Shown here: positions 11,001 through 19,924 of the stretch, piece after piece
How positions within the stretch are numbered: position 1 is the stretch's first letter
Layout of the letters: the number at the start of each line of letters is the position of its first letter
Assembly: GCF_018873765.1 (NCBI RefSeq)
Contig: NC_057923.1
Coordinates: forward strand, 9,188,413-9,252,412
DNA: 64,000 nucleotides
From: Telopea speciosissima
Lineage: Eukaryota > Streptophyta > Magnoliopsida > Proteales > Proteaceae
Reading direction: 5' to 3'
Made by a program: the position numbers and the translations under genes
Notes under the pieces: generated by a model
The model's database searches: none
What the model was told of the DNA's origin: nothing
What the model saw: the letters and a program-made list of their open reading frames with translations, nothing else

Positions 11001-14000
11001 TCATCTGCGATTTGGAGTTTCCCTTCTTTGAGATCAGATCTCTATGAACCTGATCCTCTAATTTAGGAACACCCTATGCAGCCTTTTTCCAGCCATATTC
11101 TACCCTATTCCTAAACCTAACTTCCCTTTTTCTTTATCTCCATCTTTTATTATTTGTTTTCCAGCCTAAATCCCCAAATCGATTTCACCTTGTCAGGGTT
11201 TTTCAAAACCCTGACTCCAATCGATTTTGGGGTTTCCCTTGTCAGATGTAGCCAATATTTCAGGGATAATTCCCAACTAATCCAAGCCCTAATCAACCTC
11301 AGTTTGAACACAATCTGATGGCTGGATCTGTCCCTACAACAAAAACTTCTCATCTTGCCTTTTATGGTTCCTTGTTAAAACCCTAACTCAAATCGACATT
11401 AGGGTTACAAGTTTGAATTCTTGCAGCCTTTTTTTTAGGGATGATTACTCCACCTACAGAGACCACTCGACCTCAGTATTTGTCTCTTTCCAAGTGTTTG
11501 AAGACCCCTAACCCCAATCGATCCTTCTTTTCAGGGTTTTTTTCAAAACCCTGACCCATATCGATTTTAGGGTTAGGGTTGTTTGTTGCTATTGGAGTTT
11601 TTGTTGGTGTTTCTACCATCAAGAAGGATATTCTACTTCAACTATTCTTGGCTTAAAGAAGGTCTATTGCACATGATACCTGCTGCCCTATTTTTCTGCA
11701 ATTTTTTGGTGTTTCTCCCACGTGAAGATCAAGTCTCAATTACCAAGGAGGTTGCTTATTCGAATTGGAGATCCATTCCAGCAGTGGTGGTCAACATCTA
11801 TTACCAGAAGACATCACCTTTGACAAGTCATCATTACTTTGTTGAAGCCCCCTTCCCTACAATCGATCTTCCCTTTCAGGGTTTTTTACAAAACCCTGCC
11901 TATAATCGATCTAAGGGTTAGGGCAGTCCACTATTGCTGATTTTTTTAGGAGAGTTTTATAAACATCAGAGGAGTATTCAGCCCCTATTTCAGCATCATT
12001 CATCAGGTTTTTTTTTGCAAAATTTACAGTTCATTCTGTTGGCTTGGTTTCTCCAATTATCAACCTGTTTTTCTTGTTCCTATATGGCTGGCTGCTTCAA
12101 CTACCTATGGATTTGTCTGGTTATTTATCTTATATTTGCTGGTTGTTTTGAGCTTCACTACCTACCTGGCTGGTGTTCTTGATTGGCTTCTGTAAGCATG
12201 ACTGGTTGATGTGTTACTGTTGCCTTCATGTGGAATACTGCTGCCCTATGATTATGACTGAGTTTCCTATTATTGGAGATCGAATTTCTTTCGTTATGGA
12301 AGACTCGAATCTGCTACCTTGGAGATCAGCCTATTTGGGATTACTACAGTGTATTCCACGATTATTGGTTGCACCTACGAACCTATTCAGTTATGTGGAG
12401 TTTTTCTGGTTCATATCCGGCACACTTTGGAGCTTATCCTAGCATTGTTCCCTAATTCCGATCTGATCCAATTTTTTGTTGAAGCTTCTTCAATCTATTG
12501 CTGTCCAGATGTCTTCGTTAGTACTGTTTAGCATGTGGGAGTTTATACCTTGAGGTTTTTTGCACAATTGTTCCTCCTTGTTTGAAGATTAATCAAGCCT
12601 TGAAAAATGGAGCCTTTCCTTTCATCACATCAAATCTGAATATTGGAGTTAGGAGTTTCTCCCCTGCAGGAGTTTCCATCAAAAGTGTTTGTTTGATCGA
12701 TGGAAGATGGTTGGAACTTTATATGTTGCATTATTTACTCCTACTTCATTATCCCAATGCTGTTTTTCCTTCACCACCTCCCAAAACATACCTTTGGCAT
12801 TCCCCATAACCACCTTGGAAGTTAATGGTATTCTCTTCTTTACCATTTCTTCTTTTTACCATTACACTTGGCAGCCATTGAAACATTCTGGAATGTTATG
12901 TTTAGCCCTATCTCTAAAATCATCTCTCTTATGTCCACGTGCACTACACGTGAGGGGGGGATTATATACAGTATACCTGCAGCCATTGCAGAGAGCAGAA
13001 CATGCAGGGACACTTGGTTTAAAACATAGAAGGTCAGAGGTTTCACCATTGCCAATGGGTATCTACTTTGTTATTGGGTTAAAGTTTGTCATAAGGGGGA
13101 GGTTGGCCTTAAAGTTTTGAAGATGTTTGGTTATTGCCTGCCCATATGAGATCCTACAGGTTGGTTGTTTTTCCGCTGCTTGATCTTTACTGTTGCTTGA
13201 CTCATTTGCCGGCTACCCTAGTTACTTATCTTCAAGATTATAATTCAGAGATTCATTATTGGACAAAGATTGGTGAGAGATGCCTTTTTGCTGATCAAGT
13301 CTGTCCAAGTTTGAAGGTCTATTTTTTCAAGTTCTTGAATGTCTATTTGCGAGCTGCATTCATTTTGGAGCTGGGTTCTACTACAACTTATTTTTCCCAT
13401 TTTATTCAAGTTGGGCATTAGTACCTTGTATGCGCCAACTTGAGGGGGAGTGTTAGCATTGTTATGGAAAGAGTTTTTTTTCTTTAGTCCAAGCTGGTCC
13501 TTTTGGGATTATTTTTATGTTATTAAGTGTTATTAGCTTATGTCGGCTATGTGGGTTTTATTCCCACTTCGCTTAGCTTCTATTATTTATAACTTCTCCT
13601 CTATTATAAATAGAGGGGCCTTTCTATCATTAATACAAGCCATTCTATTATTTTATTTCCTCTCTCTGACCCACGGTTCAACCAACAGAGAGTTTTAGCA
13701 AGATTAATTTATCCTTTTATTTTATTTATTGTAGGGATTAAAACCAGCCATTAGATTACTTTAGATTAAAGGGTAATAGTTGGGTTTTTCCAGAATCCTG
13801 GATTGTTATTGTTATTTTTTAATATGCTGAGTTTTGCTTTGTGTAAACAAGCACTGGTTACATTTACACTGAACCTTCACCAAGAAATCAGGATGACCTT
13901 GATTTGCATACAATAAGGGGTATTTTTTATATTCTTAATTATGAAGCTGACATTGTTATTGTTATTTTTTAATATGCTGAGTTTTGCTTTGTGTAAACAA

Positions 14001-16667
14001 GCACTGGTTACATTTACACTGAGCCTTCACCAAGAAATCAGGATGACCTTGATTTGCATACAATAAGGGGTATTTTTTATATTCTTAATTATGAAGCTGA
14101 CATTAGTTGATGTCAGGTCATAATGATTTCTCTCTTCCCGGGTGACAACTTGGTGTACACCAAGAGTAACTGTTGCAGAGATTATTCTCTCTTTCTTATT
14201 TTTTCCCCATACCTTTTGGGTTTTTCGGAGCTGGGTGCTACTTTATGTTGATCCAATTGCACTGTTTTTCTGGTTTGCTTGGTTTCCTTCGTCAATTCTT
14301 CCTACCATACTTATCCGTCTTTCGTCAAGCTTGTTATTTCTTCTCTTACAGCTGAAGATTTTGTTATTGAACAGATGACAGAGGAGCTGCAGGTTCTGAA
14401 TCTCTATGGTTGCTATAACCTAACTGCTACACCTGATTTCTCTGCGCACCCTAAATTGGTAAAACTGATTCTTGAAGGTTGTAATGAACTGAAAGAGATC
14501 CATAAATCAATTGGGGATCTTAGCAAGTTACGTCACTTGAACCTGAGGAGATGCGAGAATCTTGAGGTGTTTCCAGATGAAATTACCGGGTTGAGGAAGC
14601 TGGAAACCCTTATACTCTCTTGTTGCTACAAGCTGACAAAATTACCCGAGGACTTGAGGTCTATGAAGTCTTTAACAGAGCTTCTGCTTGATGAAACTGC
14701 TATAGTGAAACTACCTGATTCTATATTCTATCTTGAGAAACTTGAGAGGCTTGATCTAAAAGGATGTTTGTCACTGAAGCAACTACCCATCTCCACTGGA
14801 AAATTACTGTGTCTAAGAGAGCTTACTCTTGATGGTTCTGCTTTGGAAGAAATTCCAGGAACCATAGGATCATTAAAAAATCTCGAAAGACTAAGTTTGG
14901 TGGGGTGCAAATCAATCAATGCAATTCCTGATTCCTTCCACAACCTGACATCATTATTGGAACTTTTTCTTGATGGTAGTTCAATTGAAGAACTGCCGGA
15001 TTCCATTGGCTGTCTTTCCCATTTGGAGCGCTTGTCAGTGAGTTGTTGCAGGTCTCTTAGCAAATTGCCTGCTTCCATTGGATTATTAGCATCTTTGGTT
15101 GAACTTCATTTGGATACAACACCAATCACAGAACTGCCAGATCAGATTGGAGAGTTGGACATGCTTGAGAAGCTTGAGATGATTGATTGTAAATTGCTTA
15201 CCTGTTTACCAAATTCAATTGGAAAAATGTCAAATCTAACCACTTTGATGCTACAAAATTGCGTCATAACGGAATTGCCTGAGTCCATATGTTTATTGGA
15301 GAAGCTCGAGGTTTTGAAAGTCAGCAAATGTAAGCAACTCAGCCGACTTCCAGATTCAATTGGAAAACTAAGCAATCTGTGCCGGCTCCAAATGGAGGAA
15401 ACTGCTGTAGCGGTACTCCCTGAAGATTTTGGAAAGCTTTCAAACTTAAGGATGTTGAAAATGGCAAAAAGGCCACATTCTGAACAGTCCCAAAATGTTG
15501 AAGAATGTACCGCTCAAACAGAAGAAGGCCACCCTAAATCCATGGTTCTTCCTGCTTCTTTCTCGAATCTCTCTTTACTATATGAGTTTGATGCTCGTTA
15601 CTGCAAAATATCTGGGGCAATTTCTGATGGCTTTGAGAAGCTGTCATCATTACAGACTCTGGAACTAGGCCACAACAATATCTGCAGCCTTCCATCTAGC
15701 CTGAGGGGGCTTTCTGTTCTCACAAAACTTCTTTTACCACATTGTGTAGAGCTCAAGTCTCTTCCTCCGCTACCCTCCAGTTTGGTTAGTGTGGATGTTA
15801 CAAATTGCACTGCACTGGAAACTATGTCTGACCTGTCAAACTTGGAGAATTTAGAAGAGTTGTGCCTTGCAAATTGCCAGAAAGTAGCGGATATTCCAGG
15901 CGTTGAATGTTTGAAGTCCTTAAAAAAGTTGTACATGAGTGGTTGCACCACATGCCATGCAGTCGTAAAGAGAAGACTCTCCAAGGTAACTCTTTGTCAT
16001 AGCTAGCATTTCCAAATTATAGATTTCTGGCAGAGTCCAATCTTGTTCTACAACTTCAAAATAGTTAGGAATCCTGTGTATGTTTGTTGGTCTCAAATGC
16101 TTGTACACAAACATGCATGGGAAAAAAGGTTCTGTGCTTCTAATGAGATTTGTCCAATTGCAGGATACTCTGAAGCATATGCACTACTTGAGCGCTCCAG
16201 GAAGTGAAATCCCAAGCTGGTTTGTTCCTGAAGTGCCGAGCTTTTCAAACCCCAAGAACCGCAGGATCAAGGGTGTAGTTATATGTGTTGTTATATCTCT
16301 TGACCAACAGATACAGAGACCGGAAACCCCTTTAATAATGGACCTTGGAGTGAAAATCCTTGATAACAGACTCAGGCAAAAGTACAGTTCCACGTTTTAC
16401 TTGCTTGGAGTTCCAGAGACCAACGAAGATCAATTTTATTTCTGTCGGTATGCAGAATGGCATCCACTAGTTCATTTCTTTCATGATGGCTATAAAATGC
16501 AGGTGACACTGCGCAACCCACCAATTTTGGTTGGACTTGAACTGAAGAAGTATGGGATCCACCTGGTTTTTGAAGATGACGACGACTACGATGGTGATGA
16601 AGAATCATTGGATGAAACCGGACTATCTCTTTCGGAGAAACTGGCTAAGTTTTTCAGCTCCATGTAA
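5087..16667 (+). CDS. TNL-B: complete TIR-NB-LRR disease-resistance protein
   Basis: Five exons: 5087-5559, 6439-7531, 8729-9127, 14375-15985 and 16164-16667. Phases agree (2,0,0,0) and total 4080 nt, 1359 residues. Exon 1 is the TIR domain (WDVFLSFRGFDTR at 17-29; SRWCLEEL with the presumed NADase glutamate E91). Exon 2 is NB-ARC: P-loop GMGGVGKTT 215-223, kinase-2 LIVLDDVDD to 296, GSRIIITTR near 314, GRLPLAL 375-381, CIFLDIACFF 429-438, MHD 482-484. Exon 3 holds the first LRRs; exon 4 (537 residues) the main LRR array; exon 5 the C-terminal C-JID-like domain with EDDDDYDGDEESL. Family role: an intracellular receptor whose TIR makes NAD-derived signals after effector binding. Oddities: GLPL reads RLPL, and the usual VDPSDVR of the TIR reads VNRSDVR. 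Intron 3 (5.2 kb) carries an LTR element and a tandem duplication. I infer a functional gene; introns were placed by eye. Confidence 0.9.
10534..10765 (+). repeat. 5' LTR of the element in TNL-B intron 3
   Basis: 232 bp, TGTTAG...CAACA. It contains a promoter-like ATTATAAATAGAGGGG near 10680. It matches the 3' LTR closely over its last ~190 bases (about six differences seen), but the first ~40 bases are unlike those of the 3' LTR. Confidence 0.85.
11190..11925 (+). repeat. Internal hairpin-and-ATCGAT repeats of the LTR element
   Basis: A module recurs at about 11,190-11,240, 11,505-11,580 and 11,855-11,925: CAGGGTTTTT followed within a few bases by its inverse AAAACCCTG, and next to it AATCGAT and AGGGTTAGGG. 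A weaker copy is near 11,370. The inverted halves could form a short RNA hairpin. Function unknown; packaging or dimerisation is only a guess. Confidence 0.55.
13451..13687 (+). repeat. 3' LTR of the element in TNL-B intron 3
   Basis: 237 bp, TGTTAG...CAACA, preceded by the polypurine tract TTGAGGGGGAG and followed by the GAGAG target duplication. Confidence 0.85.
13802..14101 (+). repeat. Recent 150-bp tandem duplication in TNL-B intron 3
   Basis: Positions 13802-13951 and 13952-14101 are the same 150-bp unit twice. I noticed a single difference (GAACCTTCAC against GAGCCTTCAC). TNL-A has only one diverged copy of this intron segment, so the duplication is specific to TNL-B and young. Confidence 0.9.
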
Positions 16668-16916
16668 TTGGGTTAAAGCCTTCGGGTCAAATTCCAAATT
16701 CATGTGAATTAGGGAAAGACATCAAGAAGCAGGAAATAGTACGACCAAACCTAGGGAAACTTTCCTTCTGCTTCCTCTGTTCCTGTTGGCTATTGATGTT
16801 CTGTGCTTTCTGTGTATATTTTAGGCACTGTTTCTTTAAGAAACTGTATAAGATTGTGTTGCTTTGTTTCCCCCTCCACTAAACTTTCTGAACTATTAAC
16901 AAAGACTACCACTTGC
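16668..16916 (+). other. TNL-B 3' untranslated and downstream sequence
   Basis: Related to the sequence following TNL-A, which marks it as part of the ancestral duplicated TNL unit. The relationship is interrupted at 16,917 by the retroposed segment and resumes after 17,880. Confidence 0.6.
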
Positions 16917-17864
16917 AAATACACACAAGCCCAAACAGAAGCTGATTCTCTAAAACCCTAATCGCTATGCTCTCGGCAACTTACCCACCGCTTGCACCAT
17001 CTCTACCTGTGTCATTTGCTCTCTCTGCCCCTGTGGCGTGTAGTTTCTCCGCCCTAGTGGCGTGTCTCCAACCATGACTTCGGGTGTCGTCGACAACGAC
17101 GACGACGATCCGCCACACCCACCTTACCACCACCCCTACCCACTCCTTCGCCACCTCCATCACCCTCAGCGATGCCCCCTGCTCACTGCCTCCATCCTCC
17201 ATGATTTAGCCCTAGATGTACCCATGCCCATTTCACATTTTTTCACCTCCACGACCCCCTCCTCTCCCATCGCCACTGCCCCCTCCTCTCTCATAGCCAC
17301 TAACCCCTCCCCCTCCCCTTTTTCAGGCCAATGTTCCCTCTACCTCCCCTTTTTTCCGGTAATCTCCTCTCCCCTTTTCTTTTTCTTTTTTTTGTTTGTT
17401 GTTTTGCAGGTCACGCCGGTTCTGGCGTTGGTGTTGCCATGGATATGGCCGACTCCGTTGCCCCTTCCGCCGTGCAAATCTAGTGGCATTGTCACCGTTC
17501 ACCGAAGCTCCTTTCGGCGCGATAGTGTGCCGGCTCGTGTGGGCATGATGGCACTGATCTTTTCGGCACTTGTGGGGTCTTTTCGATTGGCATGAAAGTG
17601 CAAGCGCTTATCAGTTGCTGTGTCGACAGCTCTATTCATGGGGAAATGGCTTTCAGCCATCCCCTTCTCTGGATGGCTCAGTCTTTGGCATGCAAGACCG
17701 GGTCGATTTCCGCTCTATGGTTCTGGGTTTTGTCTACCCATATTACCTGTTTGTCATGCTACCTATCCTTTTTTCGTTTCTTTTTATGTATCGTGTTTTT
17801 TCTATTGGCGTTGGGCACGCGTGAATGAATAGCCATATTATCTACCCAAAAAAAATAAATAAAT
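16917..17864 (+). mobile_element. Retroposed segment with poly(A)-like tail and 16-bp target duplication
   Basis: A 948-bp insertion bounded by perfect copies of AAAGACTACCACTTGC (16901-16916 and 17865-17880). It ends in an A-rich tail (AAAAAAAATAAATAAAT). These are the marks of target-primed reverse transcription. The sequence just before the tail (GCCATATTATCTACCC) looks like the 3' end of plant L1 LINEs. The 5' half is rich in CCTCC/CCAC. The longest frame (17062-17595, 177 codons) is low-complexity and matches nothing I know. It is either a 5'-truncated LINE or a retrocopied transcript. Confidence 0.75.
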
Positions 17865-18179
17865 AAAGACTACCACTTGCTTTGGGATTTTTCTATTTTT
17901 GGTATTTGGTTCATTGTGGACACCTGAATTCTATTTTCCTCTGGTTTTTTTCAATCTCCAGAAAGGACCATACTGAATATTTAGTCCTAAGTTCAGAGCA
18001 CATGGTTAATGTTCAAATGCATTCTAGTTTTCTTTCCTTCTAGATATATCTTCTAGAACATACTTTTTTGCTTAAACTTTGTGGTGGGGAATGGGGATGT
18101 TACATAAGTCCATGTGGATCGCATGTACCACAATGTCCTGCAGTCCTAAAGAACCTCAAACATTATTTCCTTCATGTCC

Positions 18180-18400
18180 CCTTTCGATGACTTTTGAATT
18201 GCAATCCAAAAGGAACTTGACGATGCTTAATCGGCCGGTGGTTGCGGCGACATGAAGAGGGGTGTTTCCATTTCAGTTTGGCTTCAAGAGAAGAGTAGGG
18301 CATCGCTGTAACAGAAGTTACAAGATGGAATAGTGTCATAAGCTCGCTGCCATGTGAGCCACTGTCTTCCCTTGAAGATGAGTTGCAGGTGCGCAAAGGA
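18180..18400 (-). pseudogene. Ankyrin-repeat protein fragment (broken)
   Basis: Read on the - strand, one frame gives NGNTPLHVAATTGRLSIVKF followed by LLDCNSKVIERG, a clear ankyrin repeat. A second piece about 100 bases upstream reads GKTVAHMAAS, another repeat. Stops lie between and within the pieces (TGA just before NGNTPLH; TGA after MAASL). The style resembles plant ACD6/ITN1-type membrane ankyrin proteins, but no membrane part is seen. It is a dead fragment. Confidence 0.55.
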
Positions 18401-18710
18401 AAGGATTTGGGAGTTTTCCCCAATTTTAAACCCTAAACGACTGAAAGGGTTTTGAAACCCAATTGCCCTTGGCAATTTTGTCGGTTCATCTCATATTTTT
18501 AATTGTTAGTTATAAACTGATGGAATGGGTGTATGCGATAACGTTTGTAAACCTCAGGGGGTACGCAAAATATTCAAAACTGGGGGTATGATTATACTTT
18601 TGTGATACCTTAGGGGTGGTATGTGTAAATTTCCTTTTTTGTTTTTTGATAGAATTTTTTTGTTCATCTTTGATATATCAAAATAATAAATAGAGAAAAA
18701 AAAATTACCT

Positions 18711-19439
18711 TTTTTTTTTTTAACCTGAATATTATTTGAGACCCGGGGAAACCCCTAAAGCTTTATTAAAAGTAGGGAAAAAATAATCATAATCACAATA
18801 CAAGGGGGGGGGGGACTTAACCCGCCTTATCCCAGCCCAAAGAGAATAAAATAGACCACTCTCACACTCAAGCCTTTCTAAAGAAAACAGAAAACCAAAC
18901 CCCATATAGAACACCAACTAAACTCAAAATACTGGCTAACCAGCCTTATCTTCTCTGATGATATGTGAAAGATCAGTAGGAAACTCCCTTTGCAACCGGT
19001 AAAATGTACTACATTTTGACTTACAGGCCATGTTAGCCAAAAAATCAGCAACATAGTTACTTTCTCTATAAGAAAAAAACACATTCGCTTCCAAATTATC
19101 GATCAACTGAGTAACTTCATGGAACTAATACCCGCATTTCCATAAAGGGTACACTCTCGTTGAGTAAACCAAACTATTGTTTTGAAATTCGAGTTAACAT
19201 GACGTATGGCCCATGTTAGCACACATTTGAAGGCCATCCAGGAGAACCCTCAATTCTACTTCAGTATTGGAACATATGCCATAGAGGCTTGCAAAGGCCA
19301 TAAGAAAATTACCGTTCTGATCACAGATGTTGCCACCACCTCCCACCTCTATTTAAGCCTAGATTTCTTTTAGTCCTCCCATCAATATTAATTTTAATCC
19401 TATTGAATGGAGGACACCTAATAACCGAGGAGAGACAAC
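18711..19439 (-). mobile_element. 5'-truncated LINE with RNase H remnant
   Basis: On the - strand the order is an RNase H-like region (INIDGRTKRNLG, then after a frameshift GGGNICDQNGNFLMAFASLY, EVELRVLLDGLQMC, and finally SNYVADFLANMACKS), a short 3' part and a poly(A) tail, seen as the T-run at 18711-18721. The RNase H wording is typical of plant non-LTR elements. One frameshift and an internal stop are visible. The flanks share AAATAGAGAAAA (18688 and 19440), probably the target duplication with A-run slippage. Confidence 0.7.
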
Positions 19440-19924
19440 AAATAGAGAAAATAACTTGATACCCCCTTTTTTTTATTAAAAGCTACAATCTGAACTTTTA
19501 CTTTTTTGGTAGCATTGGAACATTTTTTATTTTTGAAAACACTTTTTGTTACTTTGCAATCAAGTATATATTCCATACAACTAATAGTGCCACGTAGAGA
19601 AGTGATGTGGTTTCTAGCGCTGGACCGTCCAGCTTCCACCACGGTTGGACAGAATCTTTTTGTCATTCTCATGCTATGGTACGTACGAAGTTGCAAAGGC
19701 CTAATGACGGGCGTGGCACTCCAATTTCTCCGAACCCCCACTTCACTGTACATCACGCTGGAAGCAAATTTCTACTTTTCCCTTCTTAAAATCGTCTATG
19801 GCGTTTCTCAGTGACAGTTGCAGGAGGTAGCATACACAGTGCCTGCTGTGCATCATCAAAAGGGTCTTAGAATCGGCCAGTGTCCCTTTCATCCGACGAG
19901 AGGGAGGGAGAGAGAGAGGGAGGA
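19440..19924 (+). other. Upstream region of TNL-C
   Basis: No gene is seen. It should hold the TNL-C promoter and leader. An AGAGGGAGGGAGAG purine tract lies just before the start codon. A frame opens earlier at a GTG (19880), but the ATG at 19925 aligns with the TNL-B start. Confidence 0.5.

Larger units (their letters stand above)
10534..13687 (+). mobile_element. Non-autonomous LTR retrotransposon in TNL-B intron 3
   Basis: Complete structure of 3154 bp. The 5' LTR is 10534-10765 and the 3' LTR 13451-13687, both starting TGTTAG and ending CAACA. The primer-binding site TGGTATCAGAGC (initiator-Met tRNA type, usual in copia elements) follows the 5' LTR at once. A polypurine tract TTGAGGGGGAG ends at 13450. 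The element is flanked by a perfect 5-bp target duplication GAGAG (10529-10533 and 13688-13692). The 2.7-kb interior has no gag, protease, integrase or reverse transcriptase that I can recognise, only short chance frames, so this is a LARD/TRIM-like element mobilised in trans. It has the same orientation as the host gene. Confidence 0.9.

Noticed and set aside
11583-13421. A run of 60-143-codon frames inside the LTR element
   Set aside because: No gag or pol motif, overlapping frames, and hydrophobic composition from T-rich DNA; judged non-coding.
14279-14374. Same upstream extension of the TNL-B LRR frame
   Set aside because: The phase-0 junction from exon 3 fits only the acceptor at 14,374; the alternative CTTACAG acceptor runs into a stop.
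17062-17595. 177-codon frame in the retroposed segment
   Set aside because: Low-complexity, Pro/Ser/His-rich, no domain, and it lies within an inserted non-coding-looking sequence.
19880-19924. Earlier start of TNL-C at 19,880
   Set aside because: It is a GTG, and the added residues (rich in E, G and R) come from a purine tract. The ATG at 19,925 matches the TNL-B start.
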